From NCBI GenBank assembly GCA_964509505.1, contig CAZDYP010000178.1, positions 1 through 10,548 of the forward strand: DNA of 10,548 bases, read 5' to 3'. Below are positions 1-6,360 of the stretch, piece after piece; the stretch's first letter is position 1; every line of letters begins with the position of its first letter. The notes below the pieces were generated by a model that saw only the letters and a program-made list of their open reading frames with translations, ran no database searches and was not told where the DNA came from. The DNA comes from CAZDYP01 sp964509505. GTDB lineage: Bacteria > Chloroflexota > Anaerolineae > JACRMK01. Both the position numbers and the translations under genes were made by a program.

Positions 1-752
1 CCAGCGACTTTCAGATCGGCGAATTTCGCAGCCAGCTACTGAATCAAACGATGCCATTCCGCGTCTATTTGCCGCCGGGTTATTACAACTCGAATCGGCG
101 CTATGCGGTGGTGTATCTGCTGCACGGTTGGGGCGGGAACTTTGGTGAGTGGGGTTGGTTCAAGATCAACGAACTCGCTGATGCGCTGATGACGAGCGGC
201 GAGATTCCCCCATTCATCATGGTCTTTCCCGAAGGCGACAAAGCATATTGGATGAATCATGCCAACGGCGGTCCGCGTTGGGGCGACTACGTGGCGCTCG
301 AGGTGGTCAATCACATTGACGCCAATTATCGCACCTTGCCCAAGCGCGAGAGTCGCGCCATCGGCGGACTTTCGATGGGCGCATTGGGCGCAATGCAGCT
401 CTCGCTCAATCATGCCGACAAATTTTCGGTGGTGGGCTTGCACAGCCCCGCCTTGCGGCGCATGGGCGACCCCGACGTGCCGCCCTTCTTCGGCGACAGC
501 GACTATTACGCCCGATACGACCCTTTCATCCTTGCCGAACAAGGCGACGCCATCAAACAACTCACAATTTACATTGACATTGGCAACCGCGACCCCTGGC
601 TGGGACGCACGCAAGAATTTCGCAACCTCCTCGACACACGACAAGCCAACTACGAATGGCGCACCTTCGAAGGTGAGCATAGCGTCGAGTATTTCCAAAA
701 ATATCCAATCGAGTATCTACGCTTCTATGGCGCACATTTGGCGATTCGCTAA
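1..752 (+). CDS. Esterase D-type alpha/beta hydrolase, 5' end off the window
   Basis: Serine hydrolase of the putative esterase (esterase D / antigen 85-like) family, expected to cleave carboxyl esters; substrate unknown. The frame is open to the left edge (first complete codon at base 3). The 16 codons before the ATG at 51 read SDFQIGEFRSQLLNQT, as expected upstream of the typical LPPGY strand, so that ATG is internal and the gene is 5'-truncated by the window (249 residues visible). Counting from the ATG at 51, the oxyanion-type HGWGG is at 25-29, the nucleophile elbow GLSMGA has Ser108, Asp181 lies in IDIGNRDPW and His210 in EGEHS. This is a complete Ser-Asp-His triad in family order. No signal peptide can be judged. 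The gene is followed by a repeat hairpin 2 bases after the stop and then by the permease on the same strand; the 193-base gap and a promoter candidate argue against a simple operon. Confidence 0.9.
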   Translation, partial: SDFQIGEFRSQLLNQTMPFRVYLPPGYYNSNRRYAVVYLLHGWGGNFGEWGWFKINELADALMTSGEIPPFIMVFPEGDKAYWMNHANGGPRWGDYVALEVVNHIDANYRTLPKRESRAIGGLSMGALGAMQLSLNHADKFSVVGLHSPALRRMGDPDVPPFFGDSDYYARYDPFILAEQGDAIKQLTIYIDIGNRDPWLGRTQEFRNLLDTRQANYEWRTFEGEHSVEYFQKYPIEYLRFYGAHLAIR

Positions 753-754
753 AT

Positions 755-817
755 GTTCAAAGCTCAAAGTTCAAAGTTCAAGGTTGAACTTCGAACCTTG
801 AACCTTGAGCCTTGAAC
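755..817. repeat. Heptad-repeat inverted repeat (long imperfect hairpin)
   Basis: Both arms are built from heptads of the form GTTCAAR or GCTCAAR. The left arm (755-783) and right arm (789-817) pair over about 25 of 29 positions. The A-C mismatches fall exactly every seventh base (761, 768, 775) because left units end in A and right units (reverse-complemented) end in G. The second unit in both arms carries the same T-to-C change (GCTCAA), which preserves pairing. No U-run follows, so it is not a standard terminator. It resembles short tandem heptanucleotide repeats dispersed in some bacterial genomes. Confidence 0.7.
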
Positions 818-829
818 ACTATCTTCCAT

Positions 830-858
830 TTGCCAATTTAGTCAAAGAGGAGTTTAAT
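830..858 (+). promoter_or_regulatory. Candidate sigma70 promoter for the permease
   Basis: TTGCCA (830-835) is followed after 17 bases by TTTAAT (853-858). Each box has five of six consensus bases. Transcription would start near 865, about 80 bases before the permease start codon and at the left arm of the 864-894 inverted repeat. Sequence-only prediction. Confidence 0.5.
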
Positions 859-863
859 ATGAC

Positions 864-894
864 TCGTATCGGCACACCATCACAACCGATACGA
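864..894. promoter_or_regulatory. 9-bp inverted repeat at the predicted +1 (operator or 5' mRNA hairpin)
   Basis: TCGTATCGG (864-872) and CCGATACGA (886-894) are perfect inverted repeats separated by 13 bases. Half-site centres are 22 bp apart, about two helical turns, which fits a dimeric repressor operator overlapping the start of transcription. As RNA it would form a 9-bp stem-loop near the 5' end of the permease mRNA. The two readings cannot be separated from sequence alone. Confidence 0.45.
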
Positions 895-945
895 ATAACA
901 GGCACAGGAGGAAACAGGGGACACTGGTAACCGTAGGAGGTAACC

Positions 946-2442
946 ATGTCTCAAACAATTTCACCCGCTGCGTCCACAGGGCTTGAAGTCATGAGCTCGG
1001 AGTTTGGCGCGCTAGATAAGATCCCAACGCAAGCGCGCACGTTCAGTTTTTGGGATCAGTTCGTCTTGTGGTTTGGCGCAACCTCGTTGCCCGCTGCGTG
1101 GTATTACGGCGCGTTGATGGCTGGTTGGAGTGGGTTGGGTGGCGCGTTGCTGCTCATCCTCGTCGTCAACACGCTCAGCTTCATTCCATGGGCTTACCTG
1201 GGCCACATCGCTGCCAAGACGGGCGCATGTTCGATGGCGCTGGTACGTCCCGCGTTTGGCTTGCGCGGTTCGCTCGTGCCATCGGCGCTGTACCTCGTCT
1301 TTGGCTTTGGCTGGGGCGCGGTCAACGTCTTCTTGGGAGGCATCGCGATGAGCTTTGTCTTCAAGCAGATGTTGGGCTGGCCCGCTTACCTCGAACCCAA
1401 CTTCCAGCCGACGATGATTGCAAGTCTCATCGTAGTCTGCATCGTTCAAGGCTTATTCGCCATCGCGGGCCATCGCTGGATTCGTTGGCTAGGTTGGGTG
1501 GGCGCGACCGCGCTAGTCGTGCTTGGTCTGTGGCAGACGTATCTCGTCATCAGTCAATGGGGCTTCGCCAGTCTGTTCAATTGGCAACCGCCCGCCGAAG
1601 GACTCACAGAAACCTTTGGCGCGCCACCCTTCAGCATCACGTACACACTCACCTTTGCGCTGCTGGTGGATTTGCTCATCGCCTACAACTGGACTTGGGA
1701 ATTCATCGGCGACTTCTCGCGCTTCGCCAAGTCAGAGAAGATAGGCGCGTGGGGGCCGTTCGTGGGTGCCAACCTCGCGCAATACTGGTGGTTCACAGTA
1801 GGCGCGTTGGGCGTGGTCGCGTTGGCAATGACGTCGGGCAAGTACACACCTGTCACAGCTGATCCTAGTTCGACGACGACACAACTTGGCTTCGGTTGGG
1901 TCGCCTGGCTCGTGTTGTTGCTCGCCACCGTCACGACGAACGCAGGCAACATCTACGCATCGGCGCTGGGGTTGTCGAACATGCTGCCCAAGTTGCAAAT
2001 TCCGATTCGCCGTCTGCTCGCCGTTTGCGCAGTGGTCATCATTCCCTTGAGCCTTGTGCCACTGCTGTCTCCGACCTTCGTCGCATTCTACATTTTCTGG
2101 TTGGACTTTCTCGGCGCGATTGTCATTCCATTGTGGGTGCTGACGCTGGTGGACTACTTCATCGTCAAACGTCAAACCTACAGCGACGATTTGTTCCGTA
2201 TCGAGGGCGGCGCGTATTGGTATGCGAACGGCTGGAACTGGCCCGCGATTGTCTCGCTGGTGTTGGGCAATACAATGTATTGGACGGTAGCGTACGCCTT
2301 CCCTCAGTGGCGGCAAATGTTTTCAGCCACACTGCCCACGGTGCTGGTCGTCGTCATCGTCTATATCTTGTGGATGCGTCGCGCGATGAAGCATCCGAAG
2401 ACTGGCGCGCTCACCCAAGCGCCTAGTCCATCCGCAGAATAA
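946..2442 (+). CDS. NCS1-family nucleobase/hydantoin-type permease
   Basis: Inner-membrane cation symporter of the nucleobase:cation symporter-1 family (CodB / Mhp1 / PurP type), importing a nucleobase, allantoin, hydantoin or related ring; exact substrate not deducible. The 498 residues are hydrophobic with about 12 membrane segments (first near 37-60, last near 462-477) and a short charged C-terminal tail. Family hallmarks are RPAFGLRGS at 101-109, the DFSRFAKSEKIGAWGPF stretch at 256-272, TTNAGNIYASALGLSN at 330-345 and the late VDYFIVKRQTY at 402-412. The start is fixed by an excellent Shine-Dalgarno AGGAGGT five bases upstream. GGTAACC occurs twice just before the start (926-932 and 939-945). 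The gene ends before a strong terminator. The converging operon encodes a creatinase-fold protein and a hydroxyacid dehydrogenase, which may or may not act on the imported compound. Confidence 0.92.
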   Translation: MSQTISPAASTGLEVMSSEFGALDKIPTQARTFSFWDQFVLWFGATSLPAAWYYGALMAGWSGLGGALLLILVVNTLSFIPWAYLGHIAAKTGACSMALVRPAFGLRGSLVPSALYLVFGFGWGAVNVFLGGIAMSFVFKQMLGWPAYLEPNFQPTMIASLIVVCIVQGLFAIAGHRWIRWLGWVGATALVVLGLWQTYLVISQWGFASLFNWQPPAEGLTETFGAPPFSITYTLTFALLVDLLIAYNWTWEFIGDFSRFAKSEKIGAWGPFVGANLAQYWWFTVGALGVVALAMTSGKYTPVTADPSSTTTQLGFGWVAWLVLLLATVTTNAGNIYASALGLSNMLPKLQIPIRRLLAVCAVVIIPLSLVPLLSPTFVAFYIFWLDFLGAIVIPLWVLTLVDYFIVKRQTYSDDLFRIEGGAYWYANGWNWPAIVSLVLGNTMYWTVAYAFPQWRQMFSATLPTVLVVVIVYILWMRRAMKHPKTGALTQAPSPSAE

Positions 2443-2520
2443 ATAACCCGCTGCCAGCGTGTGGTGACACACCCTGACAGCAAACTCATTCAAACACTTG
2501 TCCCTGTTTCCTTCTGTCAT

Positions 2521-2560
2521 AAAGAAACCCGTTTTCGGAGAGAAAACGGGTTTCTTTTTT
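2521..2560. terminator. Strong intrinsic terminator, probably bidirectional
   Basis: A perfect 16-bp stem (2521-2536 with 2542-2557) has a 5-base loop GGAGA and ends in a run of T on the plus strand (to 2560). It lies between the stop of the plus-strand permease and the stop of the minus-strand thioesterase. The A-rich left foot gives a short U-run on the other strand, so it probably serves both converging transcripts. Confidence 0.9.
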
Positions 2561-2583
2561 GTGGCGCAAATTGGCAATTTGCT

Positions 2584-2973
2584 CTACGGTTTGAGCTTCT
2601 TCTGCAACCCTGCCACAAACCGCTCTGCGTCAATGATGAAACGCTCATGCTCACCCTCGCCGATTTTCTCCGCTTCATCATACGCAGCCAGCTTGAACTT
2701 CAAGCGTCGTCGCTCCACTTCGACGAGCTCGACCGCCGTGCGGAACTTCATGCCTTGCGGCGTCGCAGCCAGATGCTTCACCATGATCATCGTGCCGACG
2801 GTCTGCTGTCCCGCTGCGAGCTGTGGCGCGACGCAAGAGTGGCACGTCTCCTCGAAGTATTGCACCAGCTTCGGCGTGGACAATACCTTGATGCCGCCCA
2901 TGTGGGAAGTAGAATTCGAATCGTCCACCACCGCTTCTATCGTGTGAGTCATACCGATTTTCAATTCAGTCAT
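2584..2973 (-). CDS. Hotdog-fold thioesterase, FlK (fluoroacetyl-CoA thioesterase)-like
   Basis: Predicted cytoplasmic acyl-CoA thioesterase of 129 residues. It resembles the fluoroacetyl-CoA thioesterase FlK family, with CVAPQLAAGQQTVGT, VKHLAATPQGM, VERRRLKFKLAAYDE and GEGEHERFIID in family order. Thr33, Glu41 and His67 are spaced 8 and 26 residues apart, exactly as the known FlK catalytic Thr42, Glu50 and His76. Specificity for fluoroacetyl-CoA is not implied; most family members are uncharacterised. The start ATG is supported by GAGGAG upstream on the minus strand. It is the last gene of a four-gene operon, 24 bases after the M24-fold gene, and runs into the shared terminator at 2521-2560. 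It may release an acyl-CoA product made by the operon, or detoxify one. Confidence 0.85.
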   Translation of the reverse strand: MTELKIGMTHTIEAVVDDSNSTSHMGGIKVLSTPKLVQYFEETCHSCVAPQLAAGQQTVGTMIMVKHLAATPQGMKFRTAVELVEVERRRLKFKLAAYDEAEKIGEGEHERFIIDAERFVAGLQKKLKP

Positions 2974-2997
2974 GGTATCTCCTCAAAATTGGAAATG

Positions 2998-4350
2998 CTA
3001 ATTCGCGGCTACCCTCTCGACTTTCGCGCTCTGTGTGAGGACAGCGAGCAGGTCGCGCCCCTGCCCAGTGGGTGATGGCTCGTGCGTGCGCGTCGTGGGC
3101 AAGGGGCCCGTCGCCGTGTGATAATGCTGTCCCGCCACCAGCAACTCGTTCGCAGGGAAGCGCGTGATGATCTCATGTCCTGTTTCGGTCACGACGATTT
3201 CTTCCTCGATGCGCGACGCGCTCCAACCATCCGACGAGGGCCAGAATGTTTCGAGCGCGAAGACCATGCCCGGCTTGATCTCGTACGGGCAATCCAATGA
3301 GACCAAGCGACTGATGACAGGTTTCTCCCAAATCGCCAAGCCGACGCCGTGACCATATTGCAAGGCAAACGCCGCCTCTTCGTCCTTGAAGCCAAACTCG
3401 CTCGCTTGGGGCCACACCGCCGCAATCTCGCCCGTCGTGCGTCCCGGTCGCACCAGCTCAATCGCCGCGTCGAGATAATCGCGGCAGCGCTTGTACGAAT
3501 CCACCATCGCATGGGACGCATAGCCAATCGTGAACGTGCGATAGTAGCAGGTGCGATAGCCCATGTACGATTGCAGGACATCGTAATAGACGGGATCGCC
3601 GGGGCGCAACATGCGATCTGAGAAGACGTGCGGATGCGGATTGCAACGCTCGCCGCTGATCGCGTTCACCGCTTCGACGTATTCCGAGCCGAGGTCATAT
3701 AACACTTTGCTCACCAAGCCGACGGCTTCGTTCTCCCTCATGCCCGGCTTCATCGCACGATAGAGCTCGTCATACGCGGCGTCCACTTGCGCGGCGGCGT
3801 GCGTGAGCAACGCGATTTCGTCTTGCGTCTTGATGACGCGCGCATCAGACATCAATTGTTGCCCATCAACAATCTTGATGCCCTCTTTTTGCAACGCGTA
3901 AAAAATCGGAATCTCAATTACATCCACGCCAAGAGGTTCGCGCTGCAAACCACGCTTCTCAAGTTCGGTTTTGATTTTGCGCGCTACGTCTTCGGCGCGT
4001 CCCATCTCGGGGGACATTGCGCCGCGCAACAGCGGGATGCCCGCGCGCGAACGCTCGCCCAGCCACGGCGAGTAGAGTTGATGATGACGCGCTGCCGAGC
4101 CGAAGTCCCACAGAATCGGTTCGTCGTCTTGCGGCAGCAGCGTGAAGCGGCTGATTTTGTCTTGCGCCCACGTGCCGATATGCGTGGCGGTAATGTAGCG
4201 CACATTGTTCATGTCGAAGCACAACAGCGCGCCCATCTCTGATTGTTTCAACAACGTTTTGACACGCGCCAACCGCTCGCGGCGCAAGCGCTCAAAGTCA
4301 ATGCGTTGTTCCCAGTCAACGGCCATCGCGCCGTAGGTTTTGATTGCCAT
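2998..4350 (-). CDS. M24 / creatinase-fold hydrolase with an altered metal site
   Basis: A 450-residue protein of the M24 'pita-bread' fold (Xaa-Pro peptidase, creatinase, ectoine hydrolase and DddP DMSP lyase relatives). The N-terminal creatinase domain spans about 20-165 and the catalytic domain about 175-405, followed by a low-complexity tail of roughly 45 residues. Of the usual M24 metal ligands, Asp257 (VYYD), His334 (YGHGVGL), Glu367 (FALET) and Glu382 (RIEEE) are present. The Asp expected 11 residues after Asp257 is Cys268 (GYRTCYYRTF). The usual HExP is Trp341-Glu-Lys-Pro. It is therefore not a standard dinuclear aminopeptidase P; a C-N or C-S cleaving or lyase-like role, as in creatinase or DddP, is possible. 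The start follows GAGGAG on the minus strand, 21 bases after the dehydrogenase stop. Confidence 0.82.
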   Translation of the reverse strand: MAIKTYGAMAVDWEQRIDFERLRRERLARVKTLLKQSEMGALLCFDMNNVRYITATHIGTWAQDKISRFTLLPQDDEPILWDFGSAARHHQLYSPWLGERSRAGIPLLRGAMSPEMGRAEDVARKIKTELEKRGLQREPLGVDVIEIPIFYALQKEGIKIVDGQQLMSDARVIKTQDEIALLTHAAAQVDAAYDELYRAMKPGMRENEAVGLVSKVLYDLGSEYVEAVNAISGERCNPHPHVFSDRMLRPGDPVYYDVLQSYMGYRTCYYRTFTIGYASHAMVDSYKRCRDYLDAAIELVRPGRTTGEIAAVWPQASEFGFKDEEAAFALQYGHGVGLAIWEKPVISRLVSLDCPYEIKPGMVFALETFWPSSDGWSASRIEEEIVVTETGHEIITRFPANELLVAGQHYHTATGPLPTTRTHEPSPTGQGRDLLAVLTQSAKVERVAAN

Positions 4351-4371
4351 AGGAACTCCTCGTATCGCGTC

Positions 4372-5259
4372 TCACGCTTCACGTTGCGCGCCCGCCATCC
4401 GCGCCAGCGCTTCAAACACGATCGCAAAATCTTCTTGCGCCAAGTCCATACCACGTGCCACCGTCAACATTTCATTCGTCACCATCGTCGTCGGCAAAGG
4501 CACGGACAGTTGTCGTCCGAGTTCGAGCGCGAGCGACATATCCTTCTGCATCATGGTCACATCGAACCAGGCCTCGTCGGGCAGCTGCAACACGAAGGGG
4601 CCGCGATACTTCACCATCGGCGACGCGATCACGCTGTTGAGCAAAACCTCGACCGCCGTTGCGCGCGCGACGCCGCTTTTCTCTGCGAGCAGCACGCCTT
4701 CGCTAAACGCGAGCATCTGTACCGCAAGACTCAGGTTGATCGCAATCTTCATCGTCACCGCCAATCCATTCGCGCCCACATAGTTCACTTTGGGTCCAAT
4801 TTGCTGCAAGATCGGTTTGACCGTCTCGAAGGCGCGCGAGTCGCCGCCAACCATGATCGAAAGGTTGCCTTGCTCCAACGTGATCACGCTGCCCGACACA
4901 GGCGCATCCAACATCTGCGCGCCTTGCGCGGCGACCTGTGCGGCAATCTCTCGACTCATCGCAGGGCTGACGGTGCTCATGTCCACATAAATTTTGCCCG
5001 CGCGCAGGCCTGCAACGATTCCGTCGTCGCCTTGTGTGATGGCGCACAGAGCTTTCGTGTCTGTGACCATGCTGAAGATTACGTCGGCTGATTCGACCAC
5101 GTGGCGCGGCGATGCGCCCCATTGCATCCCCGCATCCATCAACCACTGTGCTTTGGATTGAGTACGATTGTAACCCGTGACGGTATAGCCTGCATCGAGC
5201 AAGCGTTTGACCATACGGCTCCCCATCACGCCTAAGCCGATGAATCCTAATTGAGTCAT
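4372..5259 (-). CDS. Beta-hydroxyacid dehydrogenase (3-hydroxyisobutyrate dehydrogenase / GLYR family)
   Basis: NAD(P)-dependent oxidoreductase of 295 residues interconverting a beta-hydroxyacid and the matching semialdehyde or keto acid. The Rossmann motif GFIGLGVMG is at 5-13. NRT at 31-33, after the second strand, has the arginine usually linked to NADP(H) preference in glyoxylate/succinic semialdehyde reductase relatives. The substrate motif DAPVSGS is at 118-124, where the family usually has a final Gly rather than Ser. Catalytic Lys171 and Asn175 lie in KIAIN. Length matches the family. It is the second gene of the operon, 27 bases after the SRPBCC gene; GGAGAGGG precedes the ATG. The natural substrate is unknown; neighbours suggest catabolism of a small organic acid or amine-derived compound. 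Confidence 0.88.
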   Translation of the reverse strand: MTQLGFIGLGVMGSRMVKRLLDAGYTVTGYNRTQSKAQWLMDAGMQWGASPRHVVESADVIFSMVTDTKALCAITQGDDGIVAGLRAGKIYVDMSTVSPAMSREIAAQVAAQGAQMLDAPVSGSVITLEQGNLSIMVGGDSRAFETVKPILQQIGPKVNYVGANGLAVTMKIAINLSLAVQMLAFSEGVLLAEKSGVARATAVEVLLNSVIASPMVKYRGPFVLQLPDEAWFDVTMMQKDMSLALELGRQLSVPLPTTMVTNEMLTVARGMDLAQEDFAIVFEALARMAGAQREA

Positions 5260-5286
5260 GTTGCCCTCTCCAATAGAACACTCACG

Positions 5287-5742
5287 TCACGTGTGAGCGA
5301 CCCTCTGACCATTGGTTTCTACGACGGCTTTCAATCCTTCTAAGCGTTTGCGCGCTGTCTGTGGCGCGCGCCCCGATAGCACGGACAACCACATCATCCA
5401 ACCGCCGCCCGCGAACTCATGCGTCAGTAAGGTGCGCCCGTTCTGTGGCGTGAGCGTCCAGGTCGCAGTGGCGGCGATGCCCTTGGTGTGTCCACGCCAG
5501 CGCAACAAGTGTTCAGGCTCGACGCCGATGATTTCGCCGGGCGCGCGTAACACGACGCCTGCGGCCGTGCGAATCTGCAACACAAACTGCGTGCCCACAC
5601 GCACTGCACCCACATCCACCGACTCGACACGCTGACAGGGATAATACCACTCGGCAAGTCGTGATAAGTCGCTCAAGACCTGCCAGACTTGCGTGGGCGT
5701 GGCGTGGATTTCAATTGAATGTGTGTAGCGATGGGAAAACAT
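5287..5742 (-). CDS. SRPBCC-fold (polyketide cyclase/dehydrase-like) protein
   Basis: A 151-residue START/Bet v1-like protein. The N-terminal strand and helix THSIEIHATPTQVWQVLSDL, followed by SRLAEWYYP, and the later pattern around LRWRGHTKGIAATATWTL and LLTHEFAGGG are typical of the SRPBCC superfamily, which binds a hydrophobic ligand in a deep cavity. No catalytic residue can be assigned. It appears to be the first gene of the minus-strand operon. No strong Shine-Dalgarno precedes the ATG (only TTGGA about 10 bases upstream), unlike its three downstream neighbours. No convincing promoter was found; the upstream DNA is the repeat region 5766-5996. Confidence 0.75.
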   Translation of the reverse strand: MFSHRYTHSIEIHATPTQVWQVLSDLSRLAEWYYPCQRVESVDVGAVRVGTQFVLQIRTAAGVVLRAPGEIIGVEPEHLLRWRGHTKGIAATATWTLTPQNGRTLLTHEFAGGGWMMWLSVLSGRAPQTARKRLEGLKAVVETNGQRVAHT

Positions 5743-5765
5743 GGTGTGTCCAAGAAAAAGTCGTG

Positions 5766-5840
5766 AGTAAAAAGTAATGAGTAATGAGTCAGCGCTGCCT
5801 GGCGCGCAAAATTTTTACTCATTACTCACTACTTTTTACT
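5766..5840. repeat. 24-bp inverted repeat with heptad core
   Basis: The arms 5766-5789 and 5817-5840 match at 23 of 24 positions around a 27-base spacer. The left arm contains tandem GTAATGA units. It lies just upstream of the SRPBCC gene and directly abuts the element at 5841-5996. No terminator-type U-run on the minus strand is obvious, although the arms themselves are AT-rich. Confidence 0.75.
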
Positions 5841-5996
5841 TAACGTGAATGCGGGATAAGCCACAGCGAAGGCAATGCGCGCGCAACGCAGCGCCAAGCC
5901 GATCTCCGTCGACTGGCACTGAACCCGCGCCGGCGGGTTTCGCAGTGAGTAGGCGCGATTTTCAATCGCCCGCAACCTTATCCCGCATTGACGTTA
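5841..5996. repeat. Structured 156-bp element with near-perfect 20-bp terminal inverted repeats
   Basis: The ends 5841-5860 and 5977-5996 are inverted repeats matching at 19 of 20 positions (differing in TAACGTG versus TAACGTC). The interior has further pairing: CACTG/CAGTG plus AACCCGC/GCGGGTT form a 12-bp hairpin at 5917-5947 with a GCCG loop, and GCGAT/ATCGC pair at 5955-5969. Read inward from ACGT, the ends are flanked by TA on both sides, compatible with a TA target duplication of a MITE. A structured RNA is the alternative. No open frame of note. Confidence 0.65.
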
Positions 5997-6007
5997 CTTA
6001 TCCCACT

Positions 6008-6259
6008 TTACTCTTCCACCGCCGCGCGTTCTTTGAGCTTCGCCAACACGGCGCCGGGCTGCGGGAATTTACCCGTTTCTGATTTGGAATGAATGAGCTC
6101 GCCATTGACCGTTACCTCAAAGACGCCGCCTTCCGAAGGAATCAGCGTGAGTGAGAGCAACGAACCATAGACCATGCCTTTGATGATTTCTTCCGTCACC
6201 CTGACGGTTTGTGGTTCGTAGTGTCATTCCGCACAGTATTCAATTTGTACCTTGACCAT
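6008..6259 (-). CDS. SelW/Rdx-family selenoprotein (in-frame TGA = Sec at residue 12)
   Basis: An 83-residue thioredoxin-like-fold Rdx protein (SelW/SelT/SelH relatives), presumed cytoplasmic thiol/selenol redox protein. Translation from the ATG at 6259 reads MVKVQIEYCAE, then TGA at 6226-6224, then HYEPQTVRVTEE and on to TAA at 6008. The TGA gives C9-A-E-U12, the C-x-x-U motif of SelW. The downstream half shows PSEGGVFEVTVNGELIHSK and GKFP, family hallmarks. The start has an excellent GGAGGAG Shine-Dalgarno, which would be pointless if translation stopped after 11 codons. A 6-bp hairpin with GGG loop begins 16 bases after the TGA. A conventional caller would start at the GTG at 6199 and lose the active site. 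It has its own promoter at 6288-6317. Confidence 0.88.
6193..6226 (-). promoter_or_regulatory. Candidate bacterial SECIS of the SelW-like gene
   Basis: Starting at the TGA (6226-6224), the mRNA forms CCGUCA-GGG-UGACGG (6207-6193), a perfect 6-bp stem. Its G-rich loop begins 23 bases after the codon, inside the distance reported for bacterial SECIS elements recognised by SelB. Confidence 0.75.
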
Positions 6260-6287
6260 CAGCTCCTCCCCGTAAAGATGTGCGCGG

Positions 6288-6317
6288 ATTATATCAGGGA
6301 AGATACGCGCATGGCAA
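6288..6317 (-). promoter_or_regulatory. Strong extended -10 promoter of the SelW-like gene
   Basis: On the minus strand TTGCCA (6317-6312) and TATAAT (6293-6288) are separated by 18 bases, and the -10 is preceded by TGA, giving an extended -10 TGnTATAAT. Transcription would start near 6281, leaving a leader of about 22 bases with the Shine-Dalgarno. Confidence 0.7.
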
Positions 6318-6320
6318 AGC

Positions 6321-6354
6321 CAAAAGCAAAACCCGCGAGACGTCTCGCGGGTTT
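6321..6354 (-). terminator. Intrinsic terminator after the DsrE-like gene
   Basis: A perfect 26-base palindrome at 6329-6354 (11-bp GC-rich stem, ACGT loop) begins 6 bases past the DsrE-like stop. On the minus strand it is followed by a T-rich stretch (TGCTTTTG). It separates the AOR-MoaD-DsrE unit from the SelW-like gene. Confidence 0.75.
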
Positions 6355-6360
6355 CACTCG

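Noticed and set aside
36..698. Long antisense open frame over the esterase
   Set aside because: The plus frame shows a complete hydrolase triad; the antisense frame has no recognisable motif and arises from codon bias.
755..817. CRISPR-like array or standard terminator
   Set aside because: Units are 7 bases without spacers, and no U-run follows the stem.
859..930. 23-codon leader peptide (MTRIGTPSQPIRITGTGGNR...) with its own Shine-Dalgarno
   Set aside because: Not listed as a gene because the best promoter would start transcription downstream of its ribosome-binding site, and no run of one amino acid suggests attenuation. Kept only as an alternative in a finding.
2461..3075. Plus-strand open frames across the terminator and thioesterase
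   Set aside because: They run through a terminator hairpin and are antisense to clear FlK-like and M24 coding sequence.
6281..6311. TGCGCG/CGCGCA inverted repeat in the SelW-like leader region
   Set aside because: Only 6 bp with a 19-base loop across the promoter; likely chance in GC-rich DNA.
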